64,000 nucleotides of DNA from Marinobacter halotolerans. GTDB taxonomy: Bacteria > Pseudomonadota > Gammaproteobacteria > Pseudomonadales > Oleiphilaceae. The notes beneath the pieces are model-generated. The model was not told where the DNA came from. It made no database searches and saw only the letters and a program-made list of their open reading frames with translations. The stretch spans positions 496,001 through 560,000 of the forward strand of contig NZ_VMHP01000001.1 of the NCBI RefSeq assembly GCF_008795985.1, read 5' to 3'. The position numbers were made by a program, and so were the translations under genes. Shown here one piece after another: positions 17,714 through 26,004 of the stretch (positions are counted from its first letter, which is position 1; each line of letters begins with the position of its first letter).

Positions 17714-18679
17714 CTACCAGCCCTGGGCACCGCGCTTGAGCCAGTCATGTACAAAGACCAGCTTCTCCCGTGCTACCGGTGACAGGGTGAACGGATAAAG
17801 GTCGGACAGTCCCATGGAGCGGTTTACATGGTTCACCCGCACTGTCAGCTGCGAGGCGATATTAATGAGTCTTTCCGAATCCATTTCCGTGTAAGGGTCC
17901 CATTTGTGGTGGGGCAGCTCCGGGGAGCCCAGCTCAGAGGCAACCGCACTGTCGGCGATGTCGGTCAGATGCAGCAGGTGCGCGGCCGTTTCCGCCCAGT
18001 CCTCGTGGGGGTGAGCCGAGGCATAGCTGGTCAGGTAACGCTGCCGCCATTCCGCCGGCGGGCCGTTCTCGTAGTGCCGCTGCAAAGACGCCGCATAGTC
18101 AATCCGTTCGTCGCCGAACCGTTCCCTGAATTCGGTGAGAAAGTCCTCGCGCAGGCTAAGCCGCCACCACAACATGTGGGAAATTTCGTGGCGCATATGG
18201 CCGATCATGGTGCGATAGGGCTCATCAAGTGCCTTGCGACGGGTGGTACTGATCAGCGGGTCCGCTTCGGCCACACTGATTGTAACCACGCCGTTGCCGT
18301 GGCCCATCTGCACTGGCATCAGGCCTTCGGCAAGCATATGGAAAACGGGCCGCGTGCCCGGATCCTCGGGCCTGAACCAGTGCCAGCGACCCAGATTATC
18401 CAGCACCCAGCGTTTGGCGGCTTCGGTTGCTGCCCAGTTGGGTATGGCGTTCTGTATGGTGGGGTCGGGCGCCAGCGCTGTCATGACGCAGGAACGGCAG
18501 AATGCGCCTTCCTCCGGCGCAATCCAGTTACAGCCGATTCGTTCCCGGTTGATACAGAAGGGTGGCATGGGAACAAACGCCCGGGCCTGTGGATCGTAAG
18601 CAACCGGCATACCGTCGGAGGTGGTCAGGTTGTCGAACCACAGCCCGCCCGACCCAATCGGATTGGAAAAAACCAACAT
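17714..18679 (-). CDS. Zinc-ribbon-associated putative metallopeptidase (Peptidase_Mx, COG4307 type)
   Basis: A 321-residue cytoplasmic protein. The metal-binding motif HEISH is at 164-168 in GHMRHEISHMLWW, which fits the putative zinc-binding metallopeptidase family. Family members, as I recall them, begin with two CxxC pairs before a second cysteine group. Here the first part is LVFSNPIGSGGLWFDNLTTS with no cysteine, while C42, C50, C61 and C64 (IGCNWIAPEEGAFCRSC) remain, so one zinc site appears lost. The function of the family is not established. It stands alone on the minus strand with an 86-base gap to the crotonase start. Confidence 0.8.
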   Translation of the reverse strand: MLVFSNPIGSGGLWFDNLTTSDGMPVAYDPQARAFVPMPPFCINRERIGCNWIAPEEGAFCRSCVMTALAPDPTIQNAIPNWAATEAAKRWVLDNLGRWHWFRPEDPGTRPVFHMLAEGLMPVQMGHGNGVVTISVAEADPLISTTRRKALDEPYRTMIGHMRHEISHMLWWRLSLREDFLTEFRERFGDERIDYAASLQRHYENGPPAEWRQRYLTSYASAHPHEDWAETAAHLLHLTDIADSAVASELGSPELPHHKWDPYTEMDSERLINIASQLTVRVNHVNRSMGLSDLYPFTLSPVAREKLVFVHDWLKRGAQGW

Positions 18680-18767
18680 AGCAATTACTCGTCGTCGCTG
18701 AATGCAGAGCGATGAAATTCTGCCGCTAAGGCAGTCTTTTTCACCCCCATTTCAAAATTTCGGAGTT

Positions 18768-19145
18768 TCACTCGCCAAGCAGACGGGAATGCTGAACCAG
18801 ACAATCCATCATGGTGACAGAAACGTCTCGGAACATCTGTTCCGAGCCAATCGTATCGGGGAACCTGTCGGCTATGGCCCTGCGGCACACGGGCTCACGG
18901 TTCTTAACGGCGTTCAGACAATCGGCGTACTCACTTGCGCCCTCGCCTACACCCGTGGCCTCTTTACACAGCCGTGGCACCTCTTCCACTGCCCAGTCTA
19001 GCACCCTTGACCGGTCAACCGGGTCGGAAGCCGGATTATTAAAATTGCTGGCGTCGATGGGCGGAGTTGGCTCTCGGGTCTGATTCCACAGAACAAAGAA
19101 GATGGCGGCCGACACCAGAATCACTGTGGCCGTGGGGAATTTCAT
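18768..19145 (-). CDS. Small single-pass membrane or secreted protein, unknown function
   Basis: A 125-residue protein. An N-terminal hydrophobic segment (ATVILVSAAIFFVLW, about 6-20) acts as a signal anchor or signal peptide. The rest is soluble and carries four cysteines (LCKEA, ADCLN, PVCRR, MDCLV), spaced as if to make two disulfides in the periplasm. I recognise no family. It lies between the metallopeptidase and a small lipoprotein on the same strand, with gaps too large to require one operon. Confidence 0.65.
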   Translation of the reverse strand: MKFPTATVILVSAAIFFVLWNQTREPTPPIDASNFNNPASDPVDRSRVLDWAVEEVPRLCKEATGVGEGASEYADCLNAVKNREPVCRRAIADRFPDTIGSEQMFRDVSVTMMDCLVQHSRLLGE

Positions 19146-19219
19146 GGGCGCATCCGATCGAGTTGAATAATCAGCCGATCATAGGGCCTTTATACGCGAT
19201 ACGCCAACCGCTAACCCGT

Positions 19220-19510
19220 CTAGTGATCCCGGGCCAATTGATACCAGCGGTATTTGGTGCAACTGGCACTACGCACTGTTTTTTCCTTCAGCCAGACCGT
19301 TTTGCCTTCATAAGACCGCTCCTGCCAGTCTTGTGTTACTTCCACACAGAAGCCCGGCTGGTCCGGCAGCGCCCTGACCATGGTTTTGGGATAGCCTTCC
19401 GGCTTTGTACCAACCACACCTTCACTCAGGTCCTGGTTGACGATGGTTTTCGGCTGTGTAGAGCAACCAGCCAGAGTAATTGCAAACACAAAAAGTAATA
19501 ACGATTTCAT
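19220..19510 (-). CDS. Small lipoprotein of unknown function
   Basis: A 96-residue protein with a clear lipoprotein signal, FVFAITLAGCST (lipobox LAGC, Cys16). AGGAGG precedes the ATG on the minus strand (complement of CCTCCT just after 19510). The mature part contains two further cysteines (GFCVEVT and SASCTKYRW) that may form a disulfide. It ends in KYRWYQLARDH. No family recognised. Confidence 0.7.
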   Translation of the reverse strand: MKSLLLFVFAITLAGCSTQPKTIVNQDLSEGVVGTKPEGYPKTMVRALPDQPGFCVEVTQDWQERSYEGKTVWLKEKTVRSASCTKYRWYQLARDH

Positions 19511-19679
19511 GTCGTTTCCTCCTCAAGTACAAGAGAAGATCCCGGAAAACCGGACAAGTTCCTTCGAAACACCTATCTCTTAAAGACGTAACGACAACAT
19601 CAGGGATGCGGATCACCATTGCGGCTACACAACTGGGCCAGAGGCCAAAGACGGGCGTTTGTCAGCTTTTCTTACACAT

Positions 19680-19699
19680 CTGGAGGCGGAAAAGTCCAG
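19680..19699. repeat. Inverted repeat CTGGA-N10-TCCAG upstream of the sigma-54-like promoter
   Basis: CTGGA at 19680-19684 and TCCAG at 19695-19699 form a 5-bp dyad about 30 bases before the -24 element. It could be an activator half-site pair, although enhancer sites are usually further upstream. Short enough to be chance. Confidence 0.25.
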
Positions 19700-19727
19700 A
19701 CCATTGAATTTACTGGAAATTAATAAC

Positions 19728-19742
19728 TGGCACGGTAATAGC
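19728..19742 (+). promoter_or_regulatory. Candidate sigma-54 (RpoN) promoter of the PEP-CTERM gene
   Basis: TGGCACGGTAATAGC matches the -24/-12 consensus TGGCACR-N4-TTGC with one mismatch (TAGC for TTGC) and correct spacing between GG (19729-19730) and GC (19741-19742). Transcription would start near 19753, about 37 bases before the ATG at 19790. PEP-CTERM genes in exosortase bacteria are known to be controlled by the PrsK/PrsR system with RpoN, which supports the assignment. Confidence 0.6.
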
Positions 19743-19789
19743 TTGTTCGCGACCAACACAATTCTATTGACACCAACAGGTTGAAAAAC

Positions 19790-20527
19790 ATGAGTTTCCT
19801 GAAGTCATTTCTGGGCGCTTTAACCCTCACTGTTGCCTCATCCACCGTTCTGGCCTTTCCGGTCAACCTCGATACGGTTAACGGGCAATGGGAGAACGTG
19901 TCCGGAGGACAGGATGTCAGCGGCGAAGGAACCAACCAGATTCGTTGGGGTACGGCCCACAAGCAAAGTGGATACGGTTTCACCGCCAATGGGGACCTGC
20001 CGATTGCCATCAACGACTCGACACCTTTTGTTCTGGGCGAGTTCACCCATTACAACTATGCGATTCCGTCCGGTACCGCGATCGACAGCGTGGATCTTGA
20101 TGTTTACGCCGAATTCTCTGCTGGCGCGGGTTCAAAAGTGACAGGTCCTTTCACTTTTAAATTTTCTCACGACGAAACGCTTAACAACGCACCGGTTCAA
20201 AGCTGCGACCTGATTTGCTGGTTTGTGAAAGTCGTGTTCGGAAAGGACAAGTCGACCACCAGTTACACTGGTCCGGTCGATGACATTGTGCGGGTTACTT
20301 TTGATGAAAGCCTGACATCCGAGTTCGTGCTTGATTCCAAAGCCTACTCACTCGATCTGCTGGGCTTCGAGGGCAATGCTTCTGAACTCACCACACCAGA
20401 GCATGAGAAAACATCAGTTAACCTTCTCGCCAGTCTGAGCGTACGTGAAGTACCAGAGCCGGGCACCCTGGCGCTGCTGTCCCTGGGTCTTCTTGGCCTG
20501 GGTCTGGCGCGACGCCGCTCCGCATAA
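19790..20527 (+). CDS. THxN-family PEP-CTERM protein
   Basis: A 245-residue exported protein from ATG 19790 (a TTG nine bases upstream is the alternative). The signal peptide ends near SSTVLA-FPV. The mature domain holds the family marks NGQWENVSGG, NQIRWGTA and the THYN tetrapeptide at 86-89 that names the THxN group. The C-terminus is a full PEP-CTERM sorting signal: VPEPGTLALLSLGLLGLGLA, then RRRSA. Exosortase should cut at the PEP motif and send the protein to the cell surface or exopolysaccharide matrix. No exosortase gene is in this window, so it must lie elsewhere. A sigma-54-like promoter precedes it. Confidence 0.93.
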   Translation: MSFLKSFLGALTLTVASSTVLAFPVNLDTVNGQWENVSGGQDVSGEGTNQIRWGTAHKQSGYGFTANGDLPIAINDSTPFVLGEFTHYNYAIPSGTAIDSVDLDVYAEFSAGAGSKVTGPFTFKFSHDETLNNAPVQSCDLICWFVKVVFGKDKSTTSYTGPVDDIVRVTFDESLTSEFVLDSKAYSLDLLGFEGNASELTTPEHEKTSVNLLASLSVREVPEPGTLALLSLGLLGLGLARRRSA

Positions 20528-20535
20528 GCACGTCT

Positions 20536-20561
20536 GGCTGGGGGCTCAAATGCCCTTAGCC
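20536..20561. terminator. Hairpin between convergent genes, possible weak terminator
   Basis: GGCTGGGGGC (20536-20545) can pair with GCCCTTAGCC (20552-20561) over ten positions including two G-T pairs, with a six-base loop. It lies between the PEP-CTERM stop and the stop of the convergent gene, whose TAA falls inside the stem. Neither side has a clear T-run, so terminator function is doubtful. Confidence 0.35.
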
Positions 20562-20879
20562 AAAATACGCTTCGATCCACTGAAAAAGCTTCTGGGTGTC
20601 CATTTCTGACAGCGCCATGCTCTGGAAGTCCTCGCCCACCTCATCTTCAATGGTAATGAACTGATAAAGCAGCACACCGGGCTGCTCATCGTGCAGGATC
20701 AGCGTAATACGGCGGCGGGTTCGCAGGCAGTCGATGGTCATCACGTCGGCGGGTATGCCGGAGTCGCGCATGCCGCGGCGCACCTCTACTACCGGATTGA
20801 TGTGTTTGTGGGTGGCCTGGATGCGGGCGTGGGCATCGCTGGCCATATCGGAAAGCGCTTTTAACGGATCTTCAGACAT
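20556..20879 (-). CDS. Conserved-looking small cytoplasmic protein, unknown function
   Basis: A 107-residue protein if started at MSEDPLKALSDM (20879); upstream Met codons at 20900 and 20912 are alternatives with no better ribosome site. No signal or membrane segment. The centre (DCLRTRRRITLILHDEQPG, then VLLYQFITIEDE) looks like a mixed alpha/beta domain, and it ends in KLFQWIEAYFG. Its start overlaps the end of the upstream membrane-protein gene by eight bases, so the two are probably translated together. No family recognised. Confidence 0.65.
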   Translation of the reverse strand: MSEDPLKALSDMASDAHARIQATHKHINPVVEVRRGMRDSGIPADVMTIDCLRTRRRITLILHDEQPGVLLYQFITIEDEVGEDFQSMALSEMDTQKLFQWIEAYFG

Positions 20880-21720
20880 AGGAATCGGACTTTCTCTCAT
20901 GAGCGTGAACAAGCTGACCGTAACATAAAGCCACCCGCGCCAAATGAATCACCAGGCATTGGGACCCGATATAGAGAACCCAGTTCACGTATCTGACTTC
21001 CGGGAAGTAACCTTCGCCGCCGTTTCCATAGATCCAGAATTGTCCGATGACGCTATCGGCCAGGGCGGCCAACACGACACCGCCACCAACCAGCAACACT
21101 GCGGGCCTGAAGCGGGCGTTTCCAAACGAGAATATAAAGGTGAGCCCGCTGGCCCCGACAATGGTTATGAAGACGCCGTAAAAACCGGTAATACCCGAGA
21201 CGTAATCCCCGGTACCCGGAAGGTGCATGGCGTTAATGGAAACACCACCAAGGATGCCTGCAACCGACAATACTCCGGCGATGAATAGCCCGCTCAAGCC
21301 ATTGGCCAGGGATAGTCTTACGACCGCAATCAGCATCAGTAGGTACCCGGGCGCAAAAAACCAGACCGAATCCGCCAGGTAGTCATGCTTTACCACCGAA
21401 CCGTGCCGGTAATAGGTTTCCGGCAGGTTGAAGTTCACCAGGTCGCCCAGTATGCATAGTGCCAACGAGCCGACACTGAGCCATGCAGCCTGCCGGTAAA
21501 CTGAAACAGAGGTATGGCGGTACACCCAGTTTTTCAGGGCCAGGGCGTTCACCAGCAGGGCCAGAAGCATCAGGGCTTCTGCGCCCAGAATGAACAAACG
21601 AGCATCGCCACTGACCGACCAGAGCCTGCCAAGCCCGCCGGCAGCATCGACCATTGCAGTCAGCCAGACGATCAGTGAGATCAGTATGAATCTGTCGGGT
21701 TTAATCCGGTCGCGGAACAT
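20872..21720 (-). CDS. Integral membrane protein, unknown function
   Basis: A 282-residue polytopic protein with about eight hydrophobic segments (for example FILISLIVWLTAMV, LFILGAEALMLLALLVNALA, GLSGLFIAGVLSVAGILGG). The size and layout resemble the YhhN/lysoplasmalogenase-like group, but I see no diagnostic motif, so I leave it unnamed. It overlaps the flavin-reductase-like gene upstream by 20 bases and the small gene downstream by eight, giving a tight three-gene minus-strand operon. Confidence 0.75.
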   Translation of the reverse strand: MFRDRIKPDRFILISLIVWLTAMVDAAGGLGRLWSVSGDARLFILGAEALMLLALLVNALALKNWVYRHTSVSVYRQAAWLSVGSLALCILGDLVNFNLPETYYRHGSVVKHDYLADSVWFFAPGYLLMLIAVVRLSLANGLSGLFIAGVLSVAGILGGVSINAMHLPGTGDYVSGITGFYGVFITIVGASGLTFIFSFGNARFRPAVLLVGGGVVLAALADSVIGQFWIYGNGGEGYFPEVRYVNWVLYIGSQCLVIHLARVALCYGQLVHAHERKSDSYV

Positions 21721-22318
21721 TCAGAATTTCACCAAGGGTACCGTATTCACTGCCGCCTAGACGGGCAATCGGGTCGATACCTTTGGCGTCGAACACGAAC
21801 CGTCCCTGTTCATTGATTCGGGCAATACTGTCTTCCACAAAAACCTGCTTTATATCCCCGAAAACCAGCGATTGCGGCGCATCGCCCATTTCAATCACTT
21901 CCCTCAGTTCACAGTATAACGCCACCGGGCAACCATCAACCCGAGGCAGTGGCCAGCCGTCCTCCTGAACCAGATCCATGCCCAGGTTATCCAGTTCGGA
22001 CAGGCCGTGATCCAGATGGCGGGACGTTTCCGTCATGGCCTGAGCGTGGCGCTGACTGCCAATATGGACCACAAACCGCCGGGTAGCCTCGATATTTACC
22101 CGGGTGTCCTTGAAAGAGCCATCAGCGGGCTTCTTGCCCACCGACACCATCAGTATGGGAGGCTTGCTGGTGATAACCGTGAAAAACGAGTAAGGAGCGA
22201 AGTTGTAGCCGTCTTCCGGGTTCTCGGACAAGACCCACGCCACGGGCCGGGGGATGACGGCCTGGGTCAGAATCGGATGAATGTGTTTGGCGTCTGTCGC
22301 CTGGAGGTCTATGAGCAT
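21701..22318 (-). CDS. Flavin reductase-like (DIM6/NTAB) FMN-binding protein
   Basis: A 205-residue protein of the flavin-reductase-like, split-barrel family. The family pattern is RPVAWVLSENPEDGYNFAPYS near residues 24-44, then PPILMVSVG and a KDTRVNIEATRRFVVHI stretch. Such proteins bind FMN and act as flavoredoxins or partners of monooxygenases; the physiological partner is not apparent. It is first in the operon with the membrane protein and the 107-residue protein. The alkyl sulfatase gene upstream ends 26 bases before its start and may also be in the transcript. Confidence 0.85.
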   Translation of the reverse strand: MLIDLQATDAKHIHPILTQAVIPRPVAWVLSENPEDGYNFAPYSFFTVITSKPPILMVSVGKKPADGSFKDTRVNIEATRRFVVHIGSQRHAQAMTETSRHLDHGLSELDNLGMDLVQEDGWPLPRVDGCPVALYCELREVIEMGDAPQSLVFGDIKQVFVEDSIARINEQGRFVFDAKGIDPIARLGGSEYGTLGEILNVPRPD

Positions 22319-22344
22319 GGTATCTCCGGTGCCGTGTCGGATTT

Positions 22345-24366
22345 TCAGGGAACGACTACATTAAACCGCCCTTCCGGTTTATCCAACATTCCGAAGAAAC
22401 TGACCAGGTCCAGTTTGCTGCCCTCGAAGCTGATGTCATCACTGAAAAGCAGCTCCGTCAGCCCCGCCCTGCCAATCAGAAGGTCGACGAACGCAGGCCG
22501 CGTAATATTGAGCGTGGCGTCCGCCGGTGTATCGGCGGCCACAGGCCGGTTGTGGAGGACCGAGTTCTGGAGCGTCAGCAGGTATGCCTGATCAAGATCA
22601 GTGAAATAGATCTTGATGGCCATCTGTTCACCGGCCGCCTCTTCGGCAATCAGGCGCACCGCCATGCTGTCGAAAAACAGCGACACCGGCGTGTGCAGCA
22701 GGATGTCCCTCATCACGGCCGGCTCGATGCCTTTTTCGGGCGCGCCGTGGCGAAGCTCGTAGGCACCGGACAGGTAGAAATCCCGCCAGGGGCCGGATTC
22801 AGCCTGGTAGCCCAGTTGATAGTAGACCTTCGCCAGCAGGGCTTTGGCTTCCTGGTTGTCGGGATTGGCAAACACCAGGTGATTCAGCAGTTCCGCCAGC
22901 CAGCGATAGGTATCGCGCCCCTCCTGAGCATCCATTGAAGATGCGGCGTCGAAGTCACCCCGTGCCTTTTCCAGAACACTGTCTGCACCGCCCATCATCG
23001 CCACGTAACGCTTTGACGATTCAGCTTCAGGCAGTGGGTTGAGCTGCGCCGGATTGGCCGTAAACCAGCCCATATAGTGCTGATAGACCGCTTTGGCGTT
23101 GTGGGATACGGTGCCGTAGTAGCCCTGATTGTGAAAATCCTGCATCAGGGCTTCAGTTAATTGCAGCTGCTCTGCGATCTCCCGGGGGGTTGCCCCCTGA
23201 TTCATAAGGCGCACACTCTGGTCGTGGATGAACTTGTAGGTGTCCCGCTGTTTCGCCAGAAAATCCTGGATGTTTTCCTGCCCCCACAACGGCCAGTGAT
23301 GGCTTCCAAAATAGACCTCCGCTTCGGCGAACCGGTTCTTCGCCTCGTCAATAAAACCGCTCCAGATGCGGGCATCGCGAACTTTGGCACCCCGCAGCGT
23401 ATACAGGTTGTGCATGTTGCGGCTGACCAGTTCGGCGCCACAGAAGGCCTTTTGTTCCGGCAGATAGAAAGTGAATTCGGCAGGCGCTTCCGAGCCGGAC
23501 ACGATCTGGAATTCCATGGGCACCCCGTCCAGGGTAAGGATGGTGCCGGTTTCGCTGACCAGTTGTGTAGGCGTGGCAAAACCAAAGGTGCCGAAAGCCG
23601 GCCCCTTGCCAAGCCCGGTGTCTACATGGCCCCGGACGTCCCGGGCCAGCCGTTTGCCGTACATGAACATGGCCCGTCGGGTCATTGCAGGGCCGGCGAT
23701 GATATTCTCGCTGGTGGCTTCGTCTTCAAAACCTGCGGGTGCAACGATTTCAAGATTGGCCTGCTCTTCTTCAGACAGGTGCTGCAACACCCCCTGCACG
23801 CCGCCAAAATGGTCGATATGGCTATGGGTGAAAACAATGGCCTTCACCGGCTTTTCACCCAGGTGGGTCCGGGCGAACAGAAACGCCTCGCTCGCCGTTT
23901 CCTTGGCAGTCAGCGGGTCCACCAGAATCCAGCCGGTATCGCCTTCAATGATGGTCATGTTGGACAGGTCGTATCCGCGAATCTGATAGATGTCGTCCGT
24001 TACCTCGAACAGCCCGTGTATGTTGTTCAACGCCGCCTGGCGCCAGAGGCTGGGGTTGACCGACGCGGGCGCATTGGCTCCTTCGGGGTCGATAAAATCG
24101 TAGGCGGGCATGTTCCAGATGTCGGCGCCACCGGGCTCGGCAATCACCAGTTCCGGGGCCTGGGCGATCAGGCCTCGGCGGGCATCGGCGAAATCGTCTC
24201 GGTCGGAAAAAGGCAACTGCTCCAGCACTGCCTCATTGGCGGCCAGGGTAGTTTCGGCCGGCGCTGTGTGACCGGACTCGCTGACGCCGGAAGAATCCCC
24301 GGAGCCCGCGCCACAACCAGACAGCAGGAATAGGGACAGAAAACCAACAATCTTACAGCGCGGCAT
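22345..24366 (-). CDS. Alkyl sulfatase, SdsA1-like metallo-beta-lactamase-fold lipoprotein
   Basis: A 673-residue secreted enzyme that should release sulfate from alkyl sulfates such as dodecyl sulfate. The start at 24366 has AGGAGG five bases upstream and gives a lipoprotein signal with lipobox LLSGC (Cys18). The zinc site is THSHIDHFGG (H181, H183, D185, H186), followed by the alkyl-sulfatase dimerisation domain (about 420-545) and a C-terminal SCP2-like domain. Length and domain order match SdsA1/YjcS. The lipid anchor would hold it in the periplasm or on the outer membrane. The gene fits a surfactant- or hydrocarbon-exposed marine life. Confidence 0.93.
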   Translation of the reverse strand: MPRCKIVGFLSLFLLSGCGAGSGDSSGVSESGHTAPAETTLAANEAVLEQLPFSDRDDFADARRGLIAQAPELVIAEPGGADIWNMPAYDFIDPEGANAPASVNPSLWRQAALNNIHGLFEVTDDIYQIRGYDLSNMTIIEGDTGWILVDPLTAKETASEAFLFARTHLGEKPVKAIVFTHSHIDHFGGVQGVLQHLSEEEQANLEIVAPAGFEDEATSENIIAGPAMTRRAMFMYGKRLARDVRGHVDTGLGKGPAFGTFGFATPTQLVSETGTILTLDGVPMEFQIVSGSEAPAEFTFYLPEQKAFCGAELVSRNMHNLYTLRGAKVRDARIWSGFIDEAKNRFAEAEVYFGSHHWPLWGQENIQDFLAKQRDTYKFIHDQSVRLMNQGATPREIAEQLQLTEALMQDFHNQGYYGTVSHNAKAVYQHYMGWFTANPAQLNPLPEAESSKRYVAMMGGADSVLEKARGDFDAASSMDAQEGRDTYRWLAELLNHLVFANPDNQEAKALLAKVYYQLGYQAESGPWRDFYLSGAYELRHGAPEKGIEPAVMRDILLHTPVSLFFDSMAVRLIAEEAAGEQMAIKIYFTDLDQAYLLTLQNSVLHNRPVAADTPADATLNITRPAFVDLLIGRAGLTELLFSDDISFEGSKLDLVSFFGMLDKPEGRFNVVVP

Positions 24367-24466
24367 GGCGACCTCCTGGAACACAAAATGATGCAAAGTT
24401 TAACCTGACAAGCCAGCATCGCGGCTTTTAATCTGAACAGATCCAGAACAATCCGAGGCTGCACCC

Positions 24467-24964
24467 ATGAATCTCCGCCTGATGTTGCTCGTCACACTCC
24501 TGTCCGCTCTTGGGCTCGGCGGATGCGCCAGCAATCAGAGTATGCAGTCAGCGAATGAACATGTCTGGCAGCCGGCGGACCAGTCCACCGCCGACTCGGA
24601 GGCCGCAGACCGGCTATGGCAGGTATTTGAACGCTACGAGGGCACGCCCTATCGCTATGGCGGCACCTCCGCCAAAGGGTTCGATTGCTCAGGATTTATT
24701 GCTACCGCGTTCGATGAAGCGCTGGGGCTACAGCTGCCGCGCACCACCTCACAGATGCTCGCCGAGGGTGATATCGTGCCCCGGGATCAGCTGCGGGCCG
24801 GGGATCTGGTATTTTTCCGGATCAAAGACAAGGATCAGCACGCGGGCATTTACATGGGTGGTGACAGTTTTATCCATTCATCCACCTCCAGCGGCGTTTC
24901 CCGCTCGTCCCTTAACGGTTACTACTGGCGCGACCGACTCAGCCAGGCACGGCGTTTTGATTAG
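24467..24964 (+). CDS. NlpC/P60-family peptidoglycan endopeptidase lipoprotein
   Basis: A 165-residue lipoprotein with lipobox LGGC (in SALGLGGCAS). The NlpC/P60 domain fills about 45-165. The catalytic Cys lies in GFDCSGFIATAF, the His in DQHAGIYMGGDSFIHSS, with the third polar residue just after. It likely cuts the stem-peptide bond in the periplasm, as Spr/MepS does. Its last 26 bases overlap the end of the convergent methyltransferase gene. Confidence 0.92.
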   Translation: MNLRLMLLVTLLSALGLGGCASNQSMQSANEHVWQPADQSTADSEAADRLWQVFERYEGTPYRYGGTSAKGFDCSGFIATAFDEALGLQLPRTTSQMLAEGDIVPRDQLRAGDLVFFRIKDKDQHAGIYMGGDSFIHSSTSSGVSRSSLNGYYWRDRLSQARRFD

Positions 24965-25871
24965 AGTCCCGGGCTGCCAGTTCTGAAAAACGCGTCAGCA
25001 CGAACTCCTTTTCGAGACTCCTGGCCAGGTGTGCAATGTGCGCGGGGGTAATTTCACAACAACCGCCGACTACACTGGCACCGGCGCCGAGCCACTGCTT
25101 TGCCGCCCTCGCGTAGGCTTCCGGCGAGACATCCGCCCTGGCTTCGAGGCTGTCTACCAGGCCGCCCTTCGCCACGTCTTCCACCGATTCGAATGCATTG
25201 GCATAGCCGCCAACGCAAGGATACATGGCAACCAGCTGCGGCATGGCGGCATCCAGAATTTCCAGGTCACAACAGTTCAGCATGACTGCGGTGGGGGCGT
25301 ATTCAGCAATGGCTGTCACCGCTTCTGCCAGACTTTCGCCTGATTTCAGTCCACCATCCACTTCCAGACGAAACGATACGCCAAACGGTTTACCCAGCTC
25401 CCGGGCGGCGGCACAGGCGGCCCTCGCTTCCAGCGTGTTGGTCATGGTTTCGATCAGCATGACATCGGCGGACTGCTGCAGCGCAACCAATGTGTCGTAC
25501 TCATTGCGCAAGTCGTCAAAAGAACGCTCCGGCTGGCCCTGATAGCTGGCCGCCAGCGGAGGAAGACACCCGGCGACATCCACGGCAGTGGTGGTCTGTT
25601 CCATGGCCTTGTGCAAGGCGTCAAACGCTCGCTGGTGGATCTCTTCGATCCGGTCTGCCATCCCGGCCCGATGCAAACGCGTGGGTGTAGCCGCGTAGGT
25701 ATTGAGCGTAAGCGTACGGGCGCCGGCGCGGATGAAGTCAGCGTGCACGCCGGTTACCGTTTCGGACTGCTCCAACATGACAGCGACGGACCATAGCGGA
25801 GAACTCACCTCGCGGGCTCTGCGATAAATTTCCTGGCCGAGGCCACCATCAAGCAATGCAACTGAACGCAT
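24939..25871 (-). CDS. Homocysteine S-methyltransferase family protein
   Basis: A 310-residue cytoplasmic enzyme. All three expected zinc cysteines are visible: LNCCDLEIL in the middle and the C-terminal pair VVGGCCEITPAHI. The family start VALLDGGLGQEIYRR is at the N-terminus. ATG 25871 is preferred to a TTG 18 bases upstream. Relatives transfer a methyl group to homocysteine from S-methylmethionine (MmuM) or betaine; the donor cannot be told. It is convergent with the NlpC/P60 gene. Confidence 0.88.
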   Translation of the reverse strand: MRSVALLDGGLGQEIYRRAREVSSPLWSVAVMLEQSETVTGVHADFIRAGARTLTLNTYAATPTRLHRAGMADRIEEIHQRAFDALHKAMEQTTTAVDVAGCLPPLAASYQGQPERSFDDLRNEYDTLVALQQSADVMLIETMTNTLEARAACAAARELGKPFGVSFRLEVDGGLKSGESLAEAVTAIAEYAPTAVMLNCCDLEILDAAMPQLVAMYPCVGGYANAFESVEDVAKGGLVDSLEARADVSPEAYARAAKQWLGAGASVVGGCCEITPAHIAHLARSLEKEFVLTRFSELAARDSNQNAVPG

Positions 25872-26004
25872 AACGTGGTTCGCTCCCAACGTAAATGTAT
25901 GGCATGCACCATCTGGCAGTACCGAGCACTAGCGACATATTGGTTCTTATACGCCCGATGAATCAATGCCATACTAACGATTCGACTGAAATCAGGAGCC
26001 GACT

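Noticed and set aside
22007..22591. 194-codon plus-strand open frame across two minus-strand genes
   Set aside because: It spans parts of the flavin-reductase-like and alkyl sulfatase genes on the opposite strand and has no motif of its own.
23161..24333. 390-codon plus-strand open frame
   Set aside because: It is antisense to the alkyl sulfatase with its intact zinc motif. No ribosome site or domain is seen.
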